A DNA stretch of 24,262 nt from Chara braunii (GCA_003427395.1 BFEA01000410.1:425995-450256), one strand, 5' to 3'; positions 1-8,463 are shown, numbered from the stretch's first letter. Made by a program: numbers and translations. Notes: a model not told the origin generated them from the letters alone.

Positions 1-135
1 TATCATTTAAACAACATTTCAACAACATTTCATCACATTTAAACAACATTTCAACAACATTTCAACACATTTAAACAACTTGTAAACAACATTATAACAA
101 CTTATAAACAGCTTATCAACAATTTTTCATCAATT
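1..135. repeat. Low-complexity AT-rich tandem repeat (ACATTTCAACA type)
   Basis: Imperfect short tandem units of the form AACAACATTTCAACA / CACATTTAAACAAC recur and decay toward the right. The repeat runs off the left edge of the window, so its full length is unknown. Confidence 0.8.
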
Positions 136-1476
136 GAAAAAGTGTTTAACACACTGTCACATGTTTATGACATACGTTATCAACGTTGAGTTCCTTCACT
201 TTTGGTGGAACACATGACACTACCTCCGACAAACTATTTATTAACACGAAACCAACAGTTTAAAAATGGTGCCCGCATATGATAAACTGCCCCAAAAAAA
301 AACCACAATTTTTCTGTTAATCTTGAATTCCCTGCTCTCAGATCTAACTCCTTCCTCCCCCAGTCAAGAAGTTGTGTGCATGTTTCCCTCACCCACTGTC
401 CTCATCACCCTAGTGTCGGCTCTTGCATGCCTTCAGTTAGGCATATCTCCACCCTATTCCAGATTCCCCTTCTCATGGTCGACCCAGCATGGTGTCACCC
501 TTTTGTCGAGCATTACCCATTTTGATGGTCTATTTGTTAGGGTCATTGGTTTTGTTTCGCTACCACTCCCTCACCTTAAGCCTGATGACCTATCCCACCT
601 TCATGCATGACTGCCCTTAGGAGTTTCGATTTTTAGGTTGCATTCACCCCATCTGAGATCATCCCATTCTTAATGGTTCAACGACATGACATTATCTTAT
701 GACATATTGTTTCTTTTCCTTTCAGCACTGAGGTCATTGCCTCTAGAACTTTAGGATATGTACACCAGATATTTGTTTTTCATTTGACATTATGTAGCTT
801 AGGCTGCATCGAGGACTCCGCATGGAGCTTGCTCTGCATCCTAGATTTATCAGATTTCTTTACTGTGGAGTTCTGCTGCTTTTGCGGATAGCGTGTTTAT
901 GGCTCTTGCGATCCATTACAGGTCAGAGGATCGTGCAACGGGCCTCCATCTGCCCTGGCCTACAGCCACGACCTATTTGGCTATTTGTCAGTTCGGCCTG
1001 TGGGACCAGATTGTGGCCTGACCCCACAGGCCGTGTACTGTTCTTGTCCAGTCCAGTTTTGTCCGGTATCACTGTTGGTACCAGTCCAGTCAAGCCCTGT
1101 CAGTTTGCTGGGGGTATACCCCAGCTGTTGTCAGTTTTTCAGATTATTCTTCATTTTGCACTTTTGGAGTACGTGCGTGTTGATTCTACGTCGGAGATGC
1201 GTTGTCCCTTCCAACTCCATCTCTACCTCCTCCTTCGTCAACCCTTCTTCTCTATCCTGACAGACTGCCATCCCGGCGGGTCCGGCACAACCCTTCTTGA
1301 GGGCTATGTCACTTGAGTCCCTCTAGTGGACCTAACTTTTGTTCATTTTGGCACTTGGAGAAAGAAGCGGCCGTCCTTCAATGGAACAGCCGTAAGTTAT
1401 GGAATTGCGAGCTGCATATTTTCAGCTATAATGATCATCGTCTTTTCCAAATTTGATTGGAGTATTACTCGGCTTT
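136..1476. other. Unassigned stretch, no supported gene
   Basis: Two open frames (266-610, 114 codons; 822-1316, 164 codons) lie here, but neither shows a recognisable domain. The second is rich in Leu, Cys and Pro in a pattern expected from pyrimidine-rich DNA. One perfect hairpin is visible: an 11-bp stem pairing 994-1004 with 1023-1033 around an 18-nt loop. A smaller one (7 bp, 5-nt loop) lies at 1107-1125. I see no promoter, splice structure or homology to other parts of the window that would support a gene. Confidence 0.5.
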
Positions 1477-3436
1477 CTTGAGTGAGCTGGATCGAACTTC
1501 ACTCAAGGTCAGTCAGTTGATTGACTCAACTTTTCTTTCACACCTGTGTGAACCCACACTTTGCTTGACCCTGTTCATTTTGAATGTTCAAAAGGAAAGG
1601 CAGAGGGAAGTTGTGCGAGTCATGCATGTGAACAGAAAAATCTACTTAAGTATGGGATAGTACTGTTTTCTTTTTAACTTGTTTTTTTTTCTCTGTGTTG
1701 TGCAGGTAGGTAAAAGGGATGTTTGAAAAGGAAATTGATTTTGCCTATCGGAGAAAAGGGGAAGGATTGTCCTACTTCTATCTTTCGCTTGCCTGCATGT
1801 TAAATGTACTTGTACTTCAAAATGAATAATGACAACAAGTGCCATGAAAGAAAATTTGTAAATGAAAATAAACAAAATTGATTTTTTTTTTCAGGATCGA
1901 TCTTTTTTACCTCGAATGGGCACCTTTCTTTTTCTAAGCTCCGTCATACTCTGTTTTCGTTTTCTTTACATTCGCGAGTCGTACGGGAGAACGAGATGGA
2001 CAGTCTGCATTGGGTTCAAACGCCCTTTTTCTCTAGGAAGCATCCAAGGTGGGGGTTCGTATGTTTTCGGAGCCGGCCCTGTTATCGACGTGGAGTGAAC
2101 CTGATTCGTCGGGGGTGGTACTTTGCCGGCTCGGTGGTGGCAGCCCAACCTCTGAGGTCCACGTCTTCGGGCTCAGGTGAGGGGAAGGAGTATTCACAGA
2201 CGAAGTTTCCACAGACCACTTCCTAGAGGGATGGGTCCTTGGCAACGCAATATGGGTCAACCCTCGTCGAGTCCTGGCCGACGAGGGGACTGAATTAATA
2301 TCCTTGCCGGTGGTCACCTTAGATGCCACGGTTAGAATTAAACGTTGGAGACAGAAGAAGCTTCAACTCGTAAAAAGAAGTTGGTAATAAAGGTGATGGT
2401 TCTCTTTGCGAAGTGATAACGACTGCAATTTTTGCTTTGATGAACCTGATACTGAAGATTGATACTTCATCATTAAAGAAAATGAAAGAGTAATTATTGT
2501 TCAGGATGACAAAGTGACCAATAAAATTTTTATTCGCTAGTTAATATTTTCTCCAAGCAAACTGCATATGATACAGCGACGTGGTCAAAACGAGAGTTCA
2601 AATTTTGGCCAGGAGTCAAATCACTTGCTGACCTGCATGGTAGCACTGAAATTTACTTTCAGAAGTCATTCCTGGCAAGGTTTAATCGGTGTCGACAGAC
2701 CCAATCGTAAGTTAAATGTCAGGTTGTTCTTCCTAATCTTTCGTCAATATTGAGCCACCGCCTTGGAAACGGCGGTATAATAGTCTTTTTAGTCATATAG
2801 GTGGGGAATAATAACTTTGACAGCTCATTTCATCAAGTCAAAAATCCTGTTTTGTGTGATTTAATAAAAAATGTCAGGGTACTGATTTTAATTATTTTGT
2901 GATCAGAGATTTGTAAAGGGACTAGGATTATTTTATGGGTTTTACATTTGGTTGAAACCGTCCTAGTCGACCGACGTTCATTTCGTTCGTAGAAGATTAG
3001 CGACCCAGGGAACAAACAACGTTTGGGTCCACTTGGCATTAACCAAGCGTACCTATACTCAAGCGAACGAGCAAACACCCTCGGCTGACCTACCTAAACA
3101 ATTGCATGTAAAAATTTTCGCATGTGGGTCAGTAGCTTGGTAGGGATACGCCCCTGAGGGCGATTACAACCCCTTAGGGAAGGCAAGATGTGCCCCGCGA
3201 AAACCTATCCTGTCGTAGGGGACCGTGGGATGTATAGCTGGTGCACCCGGCTAGAGTTGCGAGGGATGGCGCTACCGCGACCGTTTCGGCGATTCGTGGA
3301 GTTATTTGGCGTCGTTCCCTAAGTTGTCTCTTGTTTTTTTTATAAATATATTTATTGTGCTTTGTTTGAACTCCTGCGTGACATAGTCGGCAGGACCCCC
3401 CACTTTGAGAAAAACCGAGAGCCGATGCGCTCGACA
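1477..3436 (+). mobile_element. LTR-like repeat, copy A (ends next to a PBS)
   Basis: This stretch aligns in order with copy B (10183-12248). Shared blocks include TTTCTTGAGTGAG (near 1477 and 10183), CACCTGTGTGAACCCACACT (1541 and 10260), GGAGCCGGCC (2070 and 10801), ATAACTTTGACAG (near 2811 and 11458) and AACTCCTGCGTGACAT near the end. The right end reads TGCGCTCGACA and is followed after two bases by a tRNA-Asp-type primer-binding site, as expected for a 5' LTR. The left boundary is not defined; the LTR proper may be only the last part. Copy A carries about 500 bp near 2240-2755 that copy B mostly lacks, including a 9-bp hairpin (2261-2287). The copies are clearly diverged by eye, so this is an old element. 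Confidence 0.6.
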
Positions 3437-3438
3437 AG

Positions 3439-3456
3439 TGGCGCCGTTGTCGGAGA
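3439..3456 (+). other. Primer-binding site, tRNA-Asp type
   Basis: TGGCGCCGTTGTCGGAGA lies two bases after the CA end of LTR-like copy A. It matches the complement of the 3' end of plant tRNA-Asp (TGGCGCCGTTGCCGGGGA, from general knowledge) at 16 of 18 positions. This fixes the element as + strand, with its internal region to the right. Confidence 0.7.
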
Positions 3457-3970
3457 CATGAGCTATCTACCGTTGTCTCTGGTGGAACGACACTTGGGTA
3501 ATATTATTGAATAATACTTTGAAAATATGGTTGAATGTTGTTTGCAACCATTAATGATCTAGCCGCTCATTGTTCTGTTTCAGAAGCGAGTGGTACTAAT
3601 GACTCTTTTATCATCCAGTTAAAATTGATCTCGCTAGTATTGAACTGATAAGGTTGAAAGTTATATATTCTTCAAATCAACCTTTATAGTGATTTTGATT
3701 TTTTTCTATTGATTCTATTTATTAACAAAGTATTTTGCCTCTTGGAGGACATCATAATGACGAAATGAATATTTGCTTATATGAATCATTTTTTTGAAGG
3801 CTGAATTGTCACCGAATTCTTGTAGGCATTTTTCAATTTGAAAATGCGGATGATTTAGGAAGAACATCATAAGTTTTTTATTCGTCTTGAATTTTATCAC
3901 CGAAAGATTGAAGTCTAATATTGAACTTCTTTCGCGAGCGTTGGAGACTTAGGTTGAATTCGAGAGACCG
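3457..3970 (+). other. Probable leader of the LTR element, no coding signal
   Basis: AT-rich sequence between the primer-binding site and the gag relic. No long frame or motif is visible on either strand, and position is the only reason to call it a leader. Confidence 0.4.
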
Positions 3971-4501
3971 ATGCTAGCCAAGTTCCCGGAATCCCCTGAA
4001 GATAAGGTGTTGAAGAGTAAAATGAAGTTAGATAGTGAGTCTGACCAGCTAGGGCGACCTCGCAAGCTTACTCAAGCTGAAAGGGTTGCTCATAATTCGG
4101 CCCCAGGAGGTTAAGGAACTTGTCAAAAAGGGAAACAAGCCATAGGTTAGTAAAAGTCGCAGGAAAAGATTCGCACTACTTCAGATAAAAATCGGAACCA
4201 GGGTTAGTGTTCGAATGAAGGAGTCAAGGCAAGCAAAACTTTAAGATTCCACAAACTTTGGAAATGTACATACTGTGGCATGTAGGGTCATAAAATAAGA
4301 TTTTGCAAACGTTTTGACAATAGTATTAGAAAGGGAATTGTAAGTAGGCGAGAAGGTGGAATCTGCAAAGATTTTAATCATGTGTCCGTCTTCATTATTA
4401 AAAAAAAAGACAAATCTATTAGAGATGTATTTTTTGATCTCATGTGGGTGAGATTGAAAAATTTTGTTTCCATTCTTCGATCCGTCGCCATTACCACTTG
4501 A
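3971..4501 (+). pseudogene. Degenerate gag with CCHC zinc knuckle
   Basis: A single reading frame starts at ATG 3971 (MLAKFPESPEDKVLK) and can be followed to the TGA at about 4499-4501 without a frameshift. It is interrupted by stops at 4112 (TAA), 4148 (TAG), 4151 (TAA), 4205 (TAG) and 4283 (TAG). The frame is charged and lysine-rich, as expected for a nucleocapsid region. At 4265-4306 it has the CX2CX4HX4C zinc knuckle typical of Gag: Cys 4265, Cys 4274, His 4289, Cys 4304, with the 4283 TAG inside the knuckle. In LTR retrotransposons this protein coats the RNA genome in the virus-like particle. Position after the PBS fits. The element is dead unless TAR codons are read through (see findings). 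Start choice is tentative. Confidence 0.7.
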
Positions 4502-5021
4502 GTCCGGGGTACTTTAGGCACTACTGAAAGGTCGTTGATTTTATCTTTTGGATACCTCGGTTATCTTGGTCTTTGGCCTAAAAGCTCCTGGATAGGAAGC
4601 CATGAAATGGGGAACTGACTTTGATCAGATATACTTGTGTATACTAATTGGATTTACATTAGTGTTAATTTGAATTTTGTTGATACAATAAAGTAGACTT
4701 CAAGGGAGTTCTGATGTGATATCAACTATAGGTTGATTAGGTTTCGGAAAGCACACTCGTGTCATTAATAATTGATAAGTGTTATACTTGAGGACTGATT
4801 GTGTCCTCCTTGCTAAGACCACATTCATCTTTTCGTGTGGCGTGGATGAACCTTTATTACGGTAAAGGAATGATTGAATTGGACCATTATGAAATTCCAT
4901 GTGAAAGCATTTGTTGTGAATTGTTTTGAATTGTTATGAATTGTATTATTGATGATGTGAATGTAATGGTTATTTGTTCGTTGTCATGTTACGATATCTA
5001 TCTGATGTAATTGTGAGCTTT
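4502..5021 (+). other. Eroded region where protease and most of RT would be expected
   Basis: Only about 715 nt separate the zinc knuckle from the RNase H fragment, much less than a complete protease plus reverse transcriptase needs, so much of pol is missing. No protease D-T/S-G-A motif is visible. An I-I-D-D string at 4945-4956 is too close to RNase H to be trusted as the RT catalytic motif. Confidence 0.4.
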
Positions 5022-5170
5022 GTAGGTGGTAGTGAGGCTCGCGTCGGAGCTGTGCTCCTGGTCCATAGCAAGTTGTCGTCTTTCGAATCCTATGTGGTTG
5101 AAGGGAGGAAGGCTACACTATCATTGAAAGGGAGGAAGGTGTTCTGGCCTTAGTAAGACACTGCTTATAG
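5022..5170 (+). pseudogene. RNase H fragment of a Ty3/gypsy-type pol, frameshifted
   Basis: The frame from 5022 reads VGGSEARVGAVLL followed about 10 residues later by FES. This resembles the start of Ty3/gypsy RNase H (V-D-A-S-x-x-x-x-G-A-V-L ... F-E-S), with the first catalytic Asp replaced by Gly. The next family motif, Y-x-x-x-E-x-E-x-L-A-x-V, appears as YTIIEREEGVLALVRHC at 5114-5164 in another frame, so there is a frameshift between about 5095 and 5113. RNase H removes RNA from the RNA:DNA hybrid during reverse transcription. The lost Asp, the frameshift and the TAG at 5168 show it is inactive. Order (LTR, PBS, gag, RNase H) and strand agree with one + strand element. The family assignment rests on motif recognition only. 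Confidence 0.65.
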
Positions 5171-5590
5171 AGGAGGCGATTACTGTCGGGTATGAGAGAA
5201 GGAGTGGTTACCTAATCTCGTATCAAGCAGGATCACTTCACCTCTATGGCCAAGCCCTAACCAACCTGGGTTGTATAGGGTGAAAATTTCTAGCTCTTTA
5301 GGGAGGGGATTGATGAGGTCACAACGCTGGAATCGGAGGGAAAGTGGGGCTTGATGTTGAGATGTTATCCTGTGAAAATGATTACACCGCTCCTCGACGC
5401 ATATCATAAAAATTTAGAAAAGTCGGACATGATAGCTATGTGAGTTGTTTTTCTCTCTTAAATTGAAATAGGAGCAAAACTTGGGCGAGGACGTTTGAAT
5501 GAATGGTTGCGCTCTGAGTGGTTCGTTCAGACTTGTCTAAACAACTTCCAACAGGTTAATCTATTGTGATATCAACCTGAAGGTTGTCGA
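5171..5590 (+). other. Degenerate downstream pol region, unidentified
   Basis: A coding-like stretch (GAG at 5303 to the TGA at 5441) lies in the same frame as the second RNase H segment and reads EGIDEVTTLESEGKWGLMLR and onward. I could not match it to integrase (no HHCC pattern seen) or a chromodomain. It is probably polyprotein remains. Confidence 0.35.
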
Positions 5591-6030
5591 TTTTAGGCTT
5601 ACCAGGGGTGGAATCTGGTAACCATTAAAAGAGAAAAAAATGTTGGCCGCCAGTGGGATGATGCCGGGACCATTCTGAAAAAGATCCTCTGTATTTTAGG
5701 CTTCCAGGGGCGGAATCCGGGTCCAAGTTTTCACTTTTAGGCTTGCCAGGGGCGGAATTTGGTACTATTTCAATTGATGAGTAGAAAAATGTCAAGTTTT
5801 AGGTTTCTGGAGGCCGAATCCAATTTTGTTTTGTTTATATTTAGGTTTCTGGAGGCTGAATCCAATTTTGTTGTTTACATTTAGGCTTCCGGAGGCTGAA
5901 TCCAGTTTTGTTGTATTATGTTGATGTTACTGGAGTCAAATCCAGTATTGTTGATGTTATTACATTTAGGCTTCTGGAGGCTGAATCCAGTTTTGTTGTA
6001 TTGTATATAGGCTTATGAAGGTTGAATCTT
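5591..6030 (+). repeat. Degenerate tandem array, ~42-bp unit
   Basis: The phrase TTTAGGCTTCTGGAGGCTGA, with variants, starts at about 5591, 5694, 5735, 5797, 5840, 5880, 5965 and 6005. The spacing settles to 40-43 bp from 5797 on, and one degenerate unit near 5925 splits an 85-bp gap. Unit endings are GAATCCAGTTTTGTTG-like. Divergence falls toward the right end, which suggests expansion there. It lies downstream of the pol relic and may be an internal or 3' non-coding part of that element. Confidence 0.8.
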
Positions 6031-6160
6031 GTTGGTAAAAATTTTAGCTTTGTTCTGGACAAATGTTTTGGATTGTTGTGTATTGTATCTGTTGTTTTAA
6101 CATAAAAATTTCATAAGATTCCTGACTTTGTATTTTTGATGGTGAACGACGGGGTTGTCA

Positions 6161-6673
6161 TTCAATGGCTATGAATCCCCCCCGGAGGCGGCCATGCGAG
6201 GCCTAGGTCGCGACCCCGCGGCCATGGCCGAGGTCCGCTGCCTGAAGAAGAAAAAAAAACAAAAACAAATTATGAAAAAAAAATATGTTATGCAGAAAAA
6301 TATATTGAACAACTTTTGCCTTGGGGTCATATCAAAAAACGTTACTGCATTTAAAATAAGAAAACACATGAGTTTTATAAGTTTTTCTTGAAAAAAAAAA
6401 ACCATCTTTTGCCTCAGGAAAATTAGTTTTTGAATTTTTAAAATTCGAAGACAAAGTCAAAAAAAAAATAAAAAAATACACAATTTAGATCGCAAAAAGA
6501 TCTACAACCCCATATTTTTTGTTTTATTTTTTGAGAATTTTTTAAAAGTCTAAACAAATCCTTAAAAGTCGTGGCCGCACCCAACCGCGGTCGAAGCCGC
6601 GGCGGCCGTGTTCACGTCCGCCCTCCGAGCTCGAGCCCGCGGACGCGTCCGCGGGTGTTTCGTAGTTCAATGG
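6161..6673. mobile_element. Non-autonomous TIR element with 8-bp TSD (hAT-like MITE)
   Basis: TTCAATGG occurs at 6161-6168 and again at 6666-6673, enclosing 497 bp. The left end (6169-6191, CTATGAATCCCCCCCGGAGG...) and the reverse complement of the right end (6643-6665, CTACGAAACACCCGCGGACG...) match at 17 of 23 positions, so the inverted repeats start exactly at the target duplication. Both ends are GC-rich with palindromes (CGGCCATGGCCG at 6219; a 20-bp perfect palindrome at 6636-6655), while the centre is AT-rich. A paralogue of the flanks at 14933-15000 lacks the insert, so an empty site exists in this window. An 8-bp duplication fits hAT-type insertion. No transposase frame is present. 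Confidence 0.75.
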
Positions 6674-6702
6674 GGCTCGAGAATGCTGTCGGGGCAGAAA
6701 CC

Positions 6703-7046
6703 CTGACAAGGGTATCTGCCCGGTATTTTAAAATGTCGGACGATGTACAGCTTGGTAAACAGTTATCCGGGTTTCATAACTTGATGAGATGGGATATCTG
6801 TCGAAAGTTTATTCGGACTCAACCTATGACTGAGAGATTAAAACTTATTGAACCTAAGACTAAACTTATTGAACCTGACAAGGGTATTTGCCAAGGATTT
6901 TAAACGTCGGACGTTGTCCGACTTTTCGTTGGATTAAAGGACTTGATGAGACTGACGTTTGCCAAAAGTTTATTTAGACCTGACCCATGACTGAGAGACT
7001 AAAAGTTTTCAGACTTTAGTTCGGACACGTGTGGCGTCCGGGAGTA
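6703..7046 (+). repeat. Tandem duplication, 172-bp period
   Basis: CTGACAAGGGTATCTGCC at 6703 recurs as CTGACAAGGGTATTTGCC at 6875. The following sequence also matches (AATGTCGGACGATGT / AACGTCGGACGTTGT; ACTTGATGAGA; CCATGACTGAGAGACTAAAA). Where the units meet, AAACTTATTGAACCT is itself duplicated with a 21-bp period (6841 and 6862). A third, diverged copy of the unit start lies at 14985. Confidence 0.75.
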
Positions 7047-7120
7047 ACGGATGTGAAAGGTAAGGCTTCGCCTTGTCGCGCGCCGCAAAGACATGCGGAG
7101 ATGGGAACCTTAAAATTAAA

Positions 7121-7235
7121 CCTATTCTACCTATACTAAGGTCGCGCGGCTGTTAAGCCGCGCGATTCAAGGCCTAGGTAAGTGGAAAAGGGGTCGCCGC
7201 GACGGAGAATGGAACCGCGGCGCGATAAGGGTATG

Positions 7236-7273
<38 letters not shown>

Positions 7274-7850
7274 GGCCGCGGGGTTAACATCGAGCCAAGG
7301 GGCCGAAAGGGGATGTGCCGAGGCCTAGCCGTGGATGGTCTGCCGTCCACGGGAAAGCGGCAGATAGGCATGGCCTGCAAGGCCTCAGGCAGTTGAAGCC
7401 TGCTGAGCCAAAGGTTGGAGGCGAACTACTGGGCGCAACCCTTCGAATAGAAGGGTTGCTGCTCTAGTTCCAGTGATAAGAGCTAGCCCAGTGGGTACTG
7501 CCTCAAACTTTCACCCAGCAGGTTCCGGGATCAAGGCCGACACGACACTATCTGGGCTAGCTCTTTTGAGCTGGCCAGGGATGGAAAAGCAATCTGGTGC
7601 GGCCGATTTCGGTCGTGCGATCTGTAAGATCGCACGGCCTGGAAACAGCCGCGCGGATGCTGCATGACCGCTGCGTAAGGATGACACGCGTAAATCGAGA
7701 AATGATCCAAAGTTTTTTTTTCCTGAGTTCTGTTGGACTCGAACTCGGGTCTGCAACTCCCTACTAGACGTGGCTGAAAAGCCACGTGACCGTTGGCATA
7801 AGCCAACAGCATAAAAAAAAAAAAATAAAAAAAAAAAATAATAAAAAAAA
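7121..7850 (+). mobile_element. Composite structured retroposon, copy 1
   Basis: The unit from CCTATTCTACC (7121) to the A-rich tail (7811-7850) aligns along its length with copy 2 (12329-13122). In order it holds: a perfect hairpin (7142-7165), a 33-nt T run (7240-7272) matching an 8-nt T run in copy 2, GC-rich sequence with GCCGAGGCCTA, a 10-bp hairpin (7435-7459), a tRNA-derived head with A and B boxes (7484-7537), a hairpin closed by TTTT (7553-7574), a 9-bp hairpin (7615-7635), an 8-bp hairpin with GAAA loop (7768-7787), and a GTTGGC/GCCAAC hairpin (7792-7807) just before the A tail. There is no coding frame. The part from the head to the tail (~330 bp) has the size and order of a tRNA-derived SINE; the upstream ~360 bp moves with it or was joined to it. 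No target-site duplication was found. Confidence 0.65.
7484..7537 (+). ncRNA. tRNA-derived SINE head (tRNA-Glu-like), copy 1
   Basis: A box TAGCCCAGTGGG starts at 7484. The B-box-like GATCAAGGC starts at 7529 and fits GWTCRANNC. The 45-nt offset equals the spacing of tRNA positions 8 and 53. CTTTCACCCA at 7508-7517 looks like the anticodon loop and 3' stem of tRNA-Glu(UUC). The acceptor and T stems do not pair well, so this is a polymerase III promoter relic and not a tRNA gene. Confidence 0.6.
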
Positions 7851-8348
7851 CAGACAGCGTCAGATGGCGCCCAGAGAAGTTACAAGGGACTTAGTGTCCC
7901 CAGAATTCAGCAGGCGCCCGTTGAAAACGAGCAGCCATTTTTTTTCAGGTAAGTTGATTTTTTTTTTTCTGTTTTTTTTAGATTCTTTGATCTAGATTTT
8001 TAGATTTTTTTAAGATTCCCTCTTAGAATTCCTACGAGCTGAAAACGCCCGTTCGTTGAAAACGAACGGGCCAAGCATCTAAACACAGACCAACCGTAAA
8101 AAAAAAAAAAAAAAAAACAACGGAATCTACCCCATAACATGGAATTATACACAGAGAGAGGAGGGTGAGGAATAGGGACCTTACCTTGCGGCTGTTGGAA
8201 CCACGACGACGACGACGAAAACAGGTAAGTTTTCAAACTGCAGTTGGCCTCGTGGAACATGGAAGTATACAATGCCACACTTTGTTCCCCCCCCTTGTCA
8301 TTGCATTAGGCGTCATTGCTGGAGCAACATACGCCAACTCAGGGGCTG

Positions 8349-8391
<43 letters not shown>
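7851..8391 (+). other. Non-coding stretch with two further poly(A) tracts
   Basis: It holds a perfect 10-bp hairpin with a 3-nt loop (8048-8070), an A20 tract (8098-8117), an imperfect direct repeat (AACATGGAATTATACA near 8137; AACATGGAAGTATACA near 8257), and an A37 tract (8355-8391). Successive A tracts after the retroposon tail suggest stacked poly(A)-tailed insertions. No gene is visible. Confidence 0.45.
7938..7954 (+). other. Recursive-splice-like motif (pyrimidine tract, CAG, GTAAGT)
   Basis: Eight T residues run directly into CAG|GTAAGT, so a good acceptor and a perfect donor share one junction. This is the consensus of a zero-length-exon site. A second CAGGTAAGTT donor match lies at 8221. 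No flanking exons can be shown here, and both matches may be chance in T-rich sequence. Confidence 0.25.
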
Positions 8392-8392
<1 letters not shown>

Positions 8393-8404
8393 CAAAAGAA
8401 CAGC

Positions 8405-8422
8405 ATGTGTGTGTGTGTGTGG
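8405..8422. repeat. (GT)n microsatellite
   Basis: Short GT run directly left of the adapter junction and close to the A37 tract. Sequencing and assembly are error-prone here. Confidence 0.8.
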
Positions 8423-8425
8423 GAG

Positions 8426-8463
8426 CTGTCTCTTATACACATCTAGATGTGTATAAGAGACAG
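8426..8463. other. Nextera mate-pair junction adapter left in the assembly
   Basis: CTGTCTCTTATACACATCT (8426-8444) is followed directly by its exact reverse complement AGATGTGTATAAGAGACAG (8445-8463). Each half is the 19-bp Tn5 mosaic end used in Nextera kits. The head-to-head pair is the circularisation junction of a Nextera mate-pair library, where two ends of one long fragment are joined. It is not biological sequence, and genes or repeats read across it are artefacts. Confidence 0.97.

Noticed and set aside
822-1316. 164-codon + frame
   Set aside because: No recognisable domain, and a second overlapping open frame exists in another phase; composition explains it.
4945-4959. I-I-D-D-V as the reverse transcriptase catalytic motif
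   Set aside because: Only about 25 codons separate it from the RNase H start, where intact elements have roughly 100 or more, and the flanking residues do not match. Chance or a remnant after deletion.
5591-6030. CRISPR-like array
   Set aside because: Units are degenerate head-to-tail repeats without unique spacers, in a eukaryotic transposon context.
7511-7812. Open frames inside the composite retroposon
   Set aside because: They cross the conserved hairpins and the tRNA-derived head and are not kept in copy 2.
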